7,269 nucleotides of DNA, from NCBI GenBank assembly GCA_035259145.1, contig DATFWQ010000066.1, positions 1 to 7,269 on the forward strand, in the 5' to 3' direction. The translations under genes were made by a program, and so were the position numbers. The stretch comes from CF-161 sp035259145 (GTDB taxonomy: Bacteria; Chloroflexota; Dormibacteria; Dormibacterales; Dormibacteraceae). Shown in pieces: positions 1-5,426 of the stretch (the first letter of the stretch is position 1; each line of letters opens with the position of its first letter). The notes beneath the pieces are model-generated. The model made no database searches, was not told the origin of the DNA, and saw only the letters and a program-made list of their open reading frames with translations.

Positions 1-575
1 GCCGCCCGGGCGCGCTCGAACCAGGGTGCGAACTGTTCGGGGGGATTGCCGTCCTCGGCGCCTGACAGACCCAGGGCGACGACACCCCCGTCCCGGCCCG
101 CAATCGCCACCTCGGTGGCGTAGTCAGCCCAGTAGCGGCACTCGGCCTCGTCGGGCACGCTGCGGTTGAAGTCGAATATCCAGCGCAGCTCGAGGCCGAA
201 GTCCGCGCGCACACGAGCCCGCGCACGGTTCATGGTCTCCAGCGAGGCCGGGAAGCGAATGCCGCGAAGCTCGAGGCCCATCGGCGTGACCATTACCTCG
301 GCGTATCGAACGTGCTGGGCGGCCAGATCCCGGCCGGCCTCGTAGGTGATGAGCTCGAGGTCTTCTGCCGTTTGCACGCATGGGCGCAGAGTTCGCAAGA
401 CCTCGCTGAAGTGGTCGAAGTCGCGGAACCGGAACCCTTCGTGCAGCCCCGCGATTGTGTCTACTGGCAGGTGGACGCGGTTGCGTCGCGCCAGCTCAAG
501 AAGGACGGCTGACTGGATCGCCCCAAACAGGTGCACATGCAGCTCGGCCTTGGCCACCTCCTCCCAGTCCAGCAC
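1..575 (-). CDS. Adenosine deaminase family hydrolase (3' end outside window)
   Basis: N-terminal 191 codons of a metal-dependent deaminase of the adenosine deaminase / aminodeoxyfutalosine deaminase / adenine deaminase group, cytosolic TIM-barrel enzymes that remove an amino group from a purine ring. Seen: near the N-terminus K9-A-E-L-H13-V-H15-L-F17-G-A, the HxH zinc-ligand motif; then LLELARRN, an HVRYAEVMVTP strand (family: YAEVRFSP) and a GVVALGLSGAEDGNPPEQF segment matching the family's internal glycine-rich substrate strand. The later HAGE, His and Asp catalytic residues lie outside the window. The GTG at 575 is chosen because KAELHVH follows at the usual distance; it lies 5 bases after the homoserine dehydrogenase stop, suggesting translational coupling. 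No clear Shine-Dalgarno sequence is visible. Odd: position 17 is Phe, where relatives carry Asp or Glu (HLDGA/HLEGS), so the substrate may not be adenosine. The family call is firm; the substrate is not assigned. Confidence 0.88.
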   Translation of the reverse strand, partial: MLDWEEVAKAELHVHLFGAIQSAVLLELARRNRVHLPVDTIAGLHEGFRFRDFDHFSEVLRTLRPCVQTAEDLELITYEAGRDLAAQHVRYAEVMVTPMGLELRGIRFPASLETMNRARARVRADFGLELRWIFDFNRSVPDEAECRYWADYATEVAIAGRDGGVVALGLSGAEDGNPPEQFAPWFERARA

Positions 576-580
576 CGTGT

Positions 581-1870
581 TCAGAGCACCCGCAGGAACG
601 AGTCGACCGCGTCCACGACGTCCAGGTCACTGATCCGCGCACGGGTGCGGCGCAGAGCCGCGTCGGGCGCGGGGTGCGTAGTGACCACGAACTCGGCCGA
701 CACGTCGTCCGATTCCTTCTGGATGGCGCTGGCGATACTGACGCCTTCTTCCCCGAAGACGGTGCAGATCCTGGCCAGCACACCAGGCCGATCCGCGACG
801 TGGCACCGGAAATAGGCCCTCGAGCGGATCTCGTCCATCGACATCACCCTCACGTCCGGGTCGAACTCGAACGCCGCACGGTTCTGCACCTGGCGGTGGA
901 TGGAGCGAGCCAGGTCGATGATGTCGCCCACGACGCTCGACGCCGTCGGGCGCCCGCCCGCCCCCAGGCCCTGAAGAAGCACCTGGCCAACGAGGTCACC
1001 CTCGATGTAGACGGCGTTCGCGGGCCCCTCGACGGCCGCCAGCGGGTGGCCATGCGGCACCAGCACAGGGTGAACCCGGGCTTCGACCTGCCCATCGCCG
1101 TCGCGGGCGGCGTAAGCGAGCAGCTTCACCTCGTAGCCGAGCTCCCTTGCGTAGCGGAAGTCGACCGGCTCTATGCCCTCGATGCCTTCCCTGTACACGT
1201 GGTCGGGATGAACGCGGGCGCCGAAGCCGATCGACGCCATGATGGCCAGCTTGTACGCGGCGTCGAAGCCGCATACGTCCTCGGTGGGGTCAGCCTCGGC
1301 GTAGCCGGCCGCCTGGGCCTCGACCACCGCGGCGGGCAGATCCAGGCCCTGGTTGGCCATCCTGCCCAGCACGTAGTTCGTTGTGCCGTTGATCACCGCC
1401 ATGATTCGCTGGATGTCGTTGGCCAGCAGGTCGACCTTGAAGGTGCTGATGAGCGGGATCCCGCCGCCCACGGCGGCCTCGAAATAGACGTCGACGTTCA
1501 TATCGCCGGCAAGCTCGAGCAGCTCGGGGCCGTGTCGCGCCATGACCAGCTTGTTGGCTGTCACAACGTGCTTGCCGCTGCGGATCGCGCGCTCCAGGTA
1601 GGAGCGGGCTGGCTCCTCGCCGCCGGCCACCTCGACCACCACGTCGATCTCGGAGCTGTCGAGAAGCGCGGAGGGATCCGCCGTGAGGACGCCGGCCGGT
1701 ACCTCGATGCCGCGGGGGCGGTCGACGTCGCGGACCAGGGCCCGCTTCAGCAGCAGCTCTACGCCGGCGCGGCGTCGGAGCGCGTCGCGGCGATTGAGGA
1801 GCCGGTCGGCGACATTGGTGCCGACCGTGCCCATGCCGATCAGTCCGATGTTGAGCGCAGCCTTCTGCAT
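581..1870 (-). CDS. hom: Homoserine dehydrogenase, ACT-domain type
   Basis: Cytosolic NAD(P)-dependent enzyme reducing aspartate semialdehyde to homoserine, the branch-point step toward threonine and methionine. The 429-residue protein has the usual length of the ACT-containing form. Domains in order: Rossmann nucleotide-binding fold with G12-M-G14-T-V-G17; the TANK motif ending at K107; FEAAVGGGIPLI around 130-141; INGTTN at 160-165; GYAEADPT at 189-196 followed by D203 and K207, the substrate and catalytic residues of the family; and a C-terminal ACT domain from about 353 (CHVADRPGVLARI) to the end, the domain associated with threonine feedback control. All key motifs are intact. The ATG at 1870 places the Rossmann motif at the normal distance. 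A GGGAG lies 12 bases upstream, a rather long spacing. It is divergent from the cyclodeaminase-like gene (21 bases between starts) and heads a likely two-gene unit with the deaminase-family gene. Confidence 0.97.
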   Translation of the reverse strand: MQKAALNIGLIGMGTVGTNVADRLLNRRDALRRRAGVELLLKRALVRDVDRPRGIEVPAGVLTADPSALLDSSEIDVVVEVAGGEEPARSYLERAIRSGKHVVTANKLVMARHGPELLELAGDMNVDVYFEAAVGGGIPLISTFKVDLLANDIQRIMAVINGTTNYVLGRMANQGLDLPAAVVEAQAAGYAEADPTEDVCGFDAAYKLAIMASIGFGARVHPDHVYREGIEGIEPVDFRYARELGYEVKLLAYAARDGDGQVEARVHPVLVPHGHPLAAVEGPANAVYIEGDLVGQVLLQGLGAGGRPTASSVVGDIIDLARSIHRQVQNRAAFEFDPDVRVMSMDEIRSRAYFRCHVADRPGVLARICTVFGEEGVSIASAIQKESDDVSAEFVVTTHPAPDAALRRTRARISDLDVVDAVDSFLRVL

Positions 1871-1878
1871 CTAGTGGT

Positions 1879-1884
1879 TATTCT
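1879..1884 (+). promoter_or_regulatory. Candidate -10 box for a leaderless transcript
   Basis: TATTCT fits the TANNNT -10 consensus and is followed by exactly 7 bases and then the ATG at 1892, so transcription would begin at or next to the start codon. No Shine-Dalgarno sequence precedes that ATG, which agrees with leaderless translation, common in Actinomycetota. No matching -35 hexamer at 16-18 bases is seen; TTGAGC at 1851-1856 is 22 bases away. Confidence 0.4.
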
Positions 1885-1887
1885 CCC
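1883..1887 (-). promoter_or_regulatory. Possible ribosome binding site of hom
   Basis: On the minus strand this reads GGGAG, 12 bases before the ATG at 1870. The spacing is longer than optimal, so it is only a candidate. It shares the 21-base divergent spacer with the -10-like box of the opposite gene. Confidence 0.35.
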
Positions 1888-1891
1888 GGCC

Positions 1892-3031
1892 ATGGCACTC
1901 CTCTTGCGTGAGGGCGACGTCGAGCGCCTCGGCGACATGGGCAGCGTGATGGATGCCGTCGAGGCCGCCACAACCGACCTGGGCAAGGGCGAGGCGCAGA
2001 ACCAGCCTCGCCGTCGGGTCTTTCCGCCGGGGGGCGTGCTCAACGTAATGTTCGCGAGCTGGCCTGCCGGTGGAGTATCAGGGCTGAAGTCATACACGGT
2101 CGGAGGTGGGAAGGCTCGGTTTCTTGTCGTTCTGTACGACCTCGAGGGCGCTCCCGTCGCGATGATCGAGGCCGACCGTCTAGGCACGTTCCGCACCGGT
2201 GCGGCGACCGGCGTCGCCGCACGCAGACTGGCGTCACCCGGCCCCAAGACCGTGGCGGTGATTGGCGCAGGCTGGCAAGCTCGCACCCAGGTGGCGGCGC
2301 TCCGGCGCGCGCTGGAGATCGCTGAGCTCCGGGTGTTCAGCCGGACGGCCGAACGCCGGCATCGTTTCGCGGCCGAAGTCGGGGGAGTCGCATCCGCGTC
2401 GGCCGAGGAGGCAGTGCGCGGCGCGGACGTCGTGGTGACCATAACCAACAGCGCCACCCCGGTATTCGAAGCGGCCTGGGTCAAAGCCGGTGCGCTGGTC
2501 GTGGGTGCCGGTTCCAACTTCCCGACGCGGGCCGAGCTTCCGGCCCAGCTCGTGCATGGCGCACGTGCGGTGGTCGTCGATCAGCTCGAAGCCGCGCGGC
2601 TGGAGAGTGGCGACCTGCTCTGCGCCGGCTACGACGTCGATCGAGCGATTGAGCTGGGCGCTGTCCTGGCCGGCAAGACCGCGGTGCTCGCCGGCGACGC
2701 ACCCCTGCTGTTCGAGTCACATGGGCTGGCGCTCTGGGATCTGGCGGCCGGTAAGGTGGTCCTGGAGGCCGCGCAAGCGCAGGGTGTCGGCGAGGAGATC
2801 AGGCTTTTCGGACCGCCAGCCACAGGCCTCGGCCAATCAGTCCCTTCTCGTCGTGGGTGGCCTCCAACCCGGCCCGGGCAAAGGCGGCCGCGTACTCGTC
2901 GCGCGTCCAGAGCCACAGCACGTGACGTTCGGTCAGATACTCAACCTGCCCGTCGCGGCCGACCAGATAGTGGAACCGCAGCACCGAAGCACGCGCGTCA
3001 ACTTCGATCGAGGTCATGCGGGCGACCTTGA
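1892..3031 (+). CDS. Ornithine cyclodeaminase / mu-crystallin family oxidoreductase
   Basis: NAD(P)-binding protein of the ornithine cyclodeaminase, alanine dehydrogenase and mu-crystallin (ketimine reductase) family. Seen: N-terminal LLREGDVERL with the family spacing; GLKSYT with the conserved Lys at K66; the long IEADRLGTFRTGAATGVAARRL helix typical of the cyclodeaminase-like subfamily; a Rossmann motif V-I-G-A-G-W-Q-A around 123-130; DVVVTITNSATPVF; G207-S-N-F-P where true ornithine cyclodeaminases and alanine dehydrogenases carry an Asp-containing G-[AG]-D motif; VVVDQLEAARLESGDLL near 227-243; and a closing ALWDLAAGKVV helix. The family normally ends near residue 308 (about base 2815). 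Here the frame stays open for about 71 more Arg/Pro-rich codons antisense to the methyltransferase gene, to a TGA at 3029-3031. The ATG at 1892 fits the family N-terminus and a leaderless start. Substrate unassigned; a ketimine or imino-acid reductase role is as likely as ornithine cyclodeaminase. Confidence 0.87.
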   Translation: MALLLREGDVERLGDMGSVMDAVEAATTDLGKGEAQNQPRRRVFPPGGVLNVMFASWPAGGVSGLKSYTVGGGKARFLVVLYDLEGAPVAMIEADRLGTFRTGAATGVAARRLASPGPKTVAVIGAGWQARTQVAALRRALEIAELRVFSRTAERRHRFAAEVGGVASASAEEAVRGADVVVTITNSATPVFEAAWVKAGALVVGAGSNFPTRAELPAQLVHGARAVVVDQLEAARLESGDLLCAGYDVDRAIELGAVLAGKTAVLAGDAPLLFESHGLALWDLAAGKVVLEAAQAQGVGEEIRLFGPPATGLGQSVPSRRGWPPTRPGQRRPRTRRASRATARDVRSDTQPARRGRPDSGTAAPKHARQLRSRSCGRP

Positions 3032-3476
3032 CGGACTCCGCATCGGCCGTGTGCATGCCCACGTGGCCGGGAATGACCTGGTCCGGACTCAGCCATGGCT
3101 CGACCACGAGTACTCCTCCGGGTGCGACGTGACGGGCCAGGTTGACGACCGCAGTATCGAGGTCTCGGACATAGCCGATCGAGCTGAAGAGGCAGGTCAC
3201 GACATCGAAGCGGCGGCCGAGGTCGAGGGTGGTGAGGTCGCCCTCATGGACGGCGAAGCCCCTGCCCCGGGCGATCTCCACCATCTTCGGGTCGATGTCC
3301 ACGCCCTCGCAGCGGTAGTGTCTGGCCAGCTGCTCCAGGTGCTTGCCGGTGCCGCACGCGATGTCGAGCAGCGTGCCGCCCTCGCGCCCGATCAGCTCGT
3401 AGAGGCGCTGCGCCTCGCCTGCATAGTCTTTCCAGGAGTAGACCAGGTCGTAGAGGTCTGCGGTGTCTGTGAACAA
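2799..3476 (-). CDS. Class I SAM-dependent methyltransferase (DesVI/TylM1-like)
   Basis: Cytosolic methyltransferase of 225 residues using S-adenosylmethionine. Seen: N-terminal DLYDLVYSWKDYAGEA; motif I LLDIACGTGKH at 36-46; acidic motif GVDIDPKM with D60; HEGD at 77-80; CLFSSIGYV at 95-103; APGGVLVVEPW at 118-128; and a C-terminal beta-rich part with a GRGLWLAV strand. The whole layout, including the F-S-S-I/V-G-Y and EPW motifs, resembles the N,N-dimethyltransferases of TDP-amino sugars such as DesVI. No sugar or polyketide genes are present here, so the substrate is unknown. The only plausible start in frame is TTG at 3476, 8 bases after the stop of the upstream membrane protein, with no good Shine-Dalgarno sequence; translational coupling is likely. 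It is the last gene of the sigma factor operon, and its 3' end overlaps the convergent cyclodeaminase-like frame by 233 bases. Confidence 0.9.
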   Translation of the reverse strand: MFTDTADLYDLVYSWKDYAGEAQRLYELIGREGGTLLDIACGTGKHLEQLARHYRCEGVDIDPKMVEIARGRGFAVHEGDLTTLDLGRRFDVVTCLFSSIGYVRDLDTAVVNLARHVAPGGVLVVEPWLSPDQVIPGHVGMHTADAESVKVARMTSIEVDARASVLRFHYLVGRDGQVEYLTERHVLWLWTRDEYAAAFARAGLEATHDEKGLIGRGLWLAVRKA

Positions 3477-3484
3477 CGGCCCGA

Positions 3485-3754
3485 TCAGGGCCCAGGGCGG
3501 GTGGCGAGGTGATCCTTGACGTACTCGATCCCGGGCACACTCCCAGGCACGACTACGACCACCAGCAGTGAGAGCACCAGGACGAGCGCCAGCGCCAGCG
3601 CCCCCACTGCGGATGCGAACGCAACCGGGCGGCGCCAGTGATGCTTGCCCGCATGGCTCAGCTCAAGAAGGTTCGGCACATGCTTCGGCCTCCAGGCGGC
3701 GACCTCCGCTCGGAAGGCCGCGATCACATCGCTGTCACTGAGCTCTCGATCCAC
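3485..3754 (-). CDS. Small single-helix membrane protein, probable mini anti-sigma factor
   Basis: An 89-residue protein starting at GTG 3754. Residues 1-43 are a cytoplasmic-type segment (DSDVIAAFRAEVAAW then a basic KHHWRRP), residues about 44-69 form one very hydrophobic helix (ALALALVLVLSLLVVVVV), and about 20 residues follow outside. The basic stretch before the helix predicts N-terminus inside. There is no HxxxCxxC zinc motif and no folded extracytoplasmic domain. The gene sits between the ECF sigma gene (8 bases upstream) and the methyltransferase gene (8 bases downstream). Anti-sigma function is inferred from that position and topology only; no sequence motif proves it. It is much shorter than typical anti-sigma factors, so it could instead be an unrelated membrane peptide of the operon. 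The tandem AGCGCC triplet at 3585-3602 encodes part of the Ala-Leu helix. Confidence 0.72.
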   Translation of the reverse strand: MDRELSDSDVIAAFRAEVAAWRPKHVPNLLELSHAGKHHWRRPVAFASAVGALALALVLVLSLLVVVVVPGSVPGIEYVKDHLATRPGP

Positions 3755-3759
3755 GGTTA

Positions 3760-3764
3760 CCTCT
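3760..3764 (-). promoter_or_regulatory. Ribosome binding site of the small membrane protein
   Basis: On the minus strand AGAGG lies 5 bases before the GTG at 3754 and overlaps the TAG stop of the sigma factor gene (3765-3763). This is the clearest Shine-Dalgarno sequence in the window; it decides the GTG start and implies coupled translation. Confidence 0.6.
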
Positions 3765-4356
3765 ACGAACGGCCCGAGGCTGGGTTTTGTTCAGTGTCTA
3801 TCGTCGAACAGCCTTTGTCCAGGCCTTCGGGGCGCTGCTGGGGACCAAGCTTGCGGCGCATCACCACCATCGCCTTCGCGATACGGGAAGCCACGGTACC
3901 ACTTGGGATGTCCAGTGCGTGCGCCACTTCCTCCCGCGAGTACCCGAGGTAGAAGTGCAGGTAGACGGCCGCGCGGAGCTTCGGACTAAGCTCGACCAGG
4001 GCTGCCTCGACCATCGTGCGGGCCTCGCTCCTTGAATAGCCGCCGTCGTCCGGCGCCTGGTAGAGACGCATCGGCAGGATTCGCGCCAGTTTCTGGCGGC
4101 GGAGGTGAGAGATCGTCGTGTTCACGGCGATGCGATGCAGCCAGGCCCCGGGAGGCGCCGTCGGCTGGTAGCGCAGCCGGGCGCCGTAGGCGCGTGTGAA
4201 CGACTCCTGGGTCAGGTCCTCCGCCTCCTGGTCGTTGAGCACCATGGCTCGAATCGTCCGGAACACGTTGAAGTACTCCTGCTCGAACAGCAGCGGAAAC
4301 TGCGTGGCAGGGTTCAGGTCGCGCGAGCTGATCTGGCCAGCCTCGTCAGGCGCCAT
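3763..4356 (-). CDS. ECF-type RNA polymerase sigma factor
   Basis: A 197-residue group IV (extracytoplasmic function) sigma factor that redirects RNA polymerase to a small regulon. Seen: sigma region 2 at about 24-88, with the core-binding helix NDQEAEDLTQESFTRAY (41-57) and the WLHRIAVNTTISHLRRQK segment (72-89) that contacts the -10 element; a short linker; then sigma region 4 at about 114-170, with LVELSPKLRAAVYLHFYLGYS and the helix-turn-helix EEVAHALDIPSGTVASRIAKA that reads the -35 element. Region 3 is absent, as expected for this class. A 27-residue polar tail follows. The start is ATG 4356; AGAG immediately upstream is a weak ribosome binding site. It is the first gene of an operon with the small membrane protein and the methyltransferase, and is divergent from the Ldh_2 dehydrogenase. 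The signal sensed and the target promoters are unknown. Confidence 0.95.
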   Translation of the reverse strand: MAPDEAGQISSRDLNPATQFPLLFEQEYFNVFRTIRAMVLNDQEAEDLTQESFTRAYGARLRYQPTAPPGAWLHRIAVNTTISHLRRQKLARILPMRLYQAPDDGGYSRSEARTMVEAALVELSPKLRAAVYLHFYLGYSREEVAHALDIPSGTVASRIAKAMVVMRRKLGPQQRPEGLDKGCSTIDTEQNPASGRS

Positions 4357-4394
4357 ACATCTCTAAGTGTGGCGCCCGCCGAGCTCTGCTGTCA

Positions 4395-4411
4395 TCGGGC
4401 ATGATTCCCGA
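4395..4411. promoter_or_regulatory. Candidate operator palindrome in divergent promoter region
   Basis: TCGGG-CATGATT-CCCGA is a 17-base inverted repeat with 7 of 8 pairs matching around the G at 4403. It lies in the 55-base divergent spacer and ends directly before the GTG at 4412. CATGAT at 4400-4405 in its centre resembles a -10 box 6 bases before that GTG, so a bound repressor would cover the promoter of the dehydrogenase. Function is inferred from symmetry and position. Confidence 0.35.
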
Positions 4412-5407
4412 GTGCCACGATTCGCGGCCCAGAGCCTCCGACGGCTGGCGGCAGACGCCCTGCATGCGCGCGACGTACCGAGCCAAGACGCGGTGCTGGT
4501 GGCCGACAGCCTCGTCGACGCGGAGCTCGAGGGCCAGGCCTCGCATGGCTTCATTCGCTTCCCATTCGTCCTGGACCGCCTCCGGATGGGCCTGATCAAC
4601 CCGCGTCCCTCGATGCGTCTGACGAGCGAGCGGCCGGCCGTGGCGGTGCTGGACGCCGACAACTGTCTGGGCCCCGTTGCCGGCATGCGCGCGGTCGAAG
4701 CCGCCATCGAGCAGGCGCTGGCGGTCGGGGCGGGCGTGGTCGCAGTGCGCCGAAGCAATCATCTGGGGTCTCTGGGCTTCTACCTGCGCCGATTCACCTC
4801 CTCCCGCATCATCGGGCTGGCCTTCACCAACACCCCGCCAGCGATGCCGCCACCAGGCGGCCGGACCCCCTATCTCGGCACCAACCCGATCGCCGCCGGC
4901 TTCCCGACCTCGGGCGAGCCGGTGATCGTAGACCTGGCCACCAGCCAGGTCGCACGAGGGCGAATCCTCAACGCAGCCCGAGTGGGGGAGCAGATCCCCG
5001 AGGGCTGGGCGCTGGACGCCGTGGGCCAGCCCACCACAGACCCCGAGGCGGCGATCGAAGGCAGCCTGCTGCCGTTGGGCGGCCACAAGGGGTTCGCGCT
5101 GGCGCTAATGGTCGAGGTGCTGAGCGGCGTCCTCTCAGCGGCCGCCGTCGGTCCGGAGGTCGGCGGCACGTTCCTGGAATCGGACCGGGAGAGCAACGTT
5201 GGCCACTGCTTCGTTGCAATCGACCCTGCTGCCCTTGCGCCGGGGTTCGCCGAACGCATGGACCGCCTGACCCGGGACATCCACCGCCTCGGCGGCCGCG
5301 TCCCCGGCGACCGGCGCCACAGCGAACGTGCCCGCCACCTGACGGAGGGCATCGACCTCGCCGACGAGCTGGTGGAGGAGCTGCGAAAGCAGGGCGTGGT
5401 GATATGA
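4412..5407 (+). CDS. Malate/L-lactate/ureidoglycolate dehydrogenase (Ldh_2) family oxidoreductase
   Basis: NAD(P)-dependent 2-hydroxyacid or imino-acid oxidoreductase of the Ldh_2 family, which includes ureidoglycolate dehydrogenase (AllD), L-sulfolactate dehydrogenase (ComC), malate dehydrogenase YlbC-type and delta1-piperideine-2-carboxylate reductase (DpkA). Seen from GTG 4412: N-terminal helix pair ending in SHGFIRF (H45, R49); RRSNHLGSLGFY with N116-H117, the family's catalytic His region; YLGTNPIAAGFPT; IVDLATSQVARGRI; EGWALDAVGQPTTDPEAA; and LPLGGHKGFALALMVEVLSG with H225-K226. The 331-residue length is normal for the family. GTG 4412 is preferred over an in-frame GTG at 4367, because the family N-terminus begins just before the FAAQSLRRLAADAL helix. 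No Shine-Dalgarno sequence is visible. The stop lies 16 bases from that of the convergent membrane protein gene. The exact substrate cannot be read from the sequence. Confidence 0.93.
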   Translation: MPRFAAQSLRRLAADALHARDVPSQDAVLVADSLVDAELEGQASHGFIRFPFVLDRLRMGLINPRPSMRLTSERPAVAVLDADNCLGPVAGMRAVEAAIEQALAVGAGVVAVRRSNHLGSLGFYLRRFTSSRIIGLAFTNTPPAMPPPGGRTPYLGTNPIAAGFPTSGEPVIVDLATSQVARGRILNAARVGEQIPEGWALDAVGQPTTDPEAAIEGSLLPLGGHKGFALALMVEVLSGVLSAAAVGPEVGGTFLESDRESNVGHCFVAIDPAALAPGFAERMDRLTRDIHRLGGRVPGDRRHSERARHLTEGIDLADELVEELRKQGVVI

Positions 5408-5426
5408 CCCGCACCCCTCGGAGTCA
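5405..5426. terminator. Possible short bidirectional hairpin at a convergent junction
   Basis: TGACCCG at 5405-5411 can pair with CGG-A-GTCA at 5419-5426, giving a 7-base-pair stem with one bulged A and a 7-base loop. It contains both convergent stop codons. There is no U-tract on either strand, so intrinsic termination would be weak at best. Confidence 0.25.

Noticed and set aside
455..1891. A long open plus-strand frame antisense to homoserine dehydrogenase, in frame with the cyclodeaminase-like gene and making an apparent 858-codon protein
   Set aside because: Its translation has no recognisable fold, while the minus strand encodes a complete hom with every motif. The openness is a by-product of GC-rich codon use; the real gene starts at 1892.
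1889..1896. GCCATGGC 8-base palindrome at the cyclodeaminase-like start
   Set aside because: Short perfect palindromes of this size are common in GC-rich DNA and this one simply includes the start codon.
1840..2517. A 225-codon minus-strand open frame opposite the cyclodeaminase-like gene
   Set aside because: Low-complexity Ala/Arg/Thr translation without motifs; the plus strand carries the conserved Rossmann protein.
3585..3602. Three tandem AGCGCC units
   Set aside because: They encode the Ala-Leu run of the membrane helix in the small protein; a compositional effect rather than a regulatory repeat.
4346..4360. ATG at 4360 (minus) giving a four-codon frame MYGA-stop that overlaps the sigma factor start
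   Set aside because: Too short to separate from chance and has no ribosome binding site of its own; kept only as a curiosity.
4367..4411. In-frame GTG at 4367 as the start of the Ldh_2 dehydrogenase
   Set aside because: It adds 15 residues with no family similarity; the fold's first helix begins directly after GTG 4412.
4357..4411. ECF-type promoter (GGAAC-like -35 with a downstream -10) for autoregulation of the sigma operon
   Set aside because: The minus strand has GGGAATC, but no convincing partner element at the right spacing was found.
4346..5086. A 246-codon minus-strand open frame opposite the Ldh_2 dehydrogenase
   Set aside because: Composition typical of an antisense shadow; the plus strand holds clear family motifs throughout.
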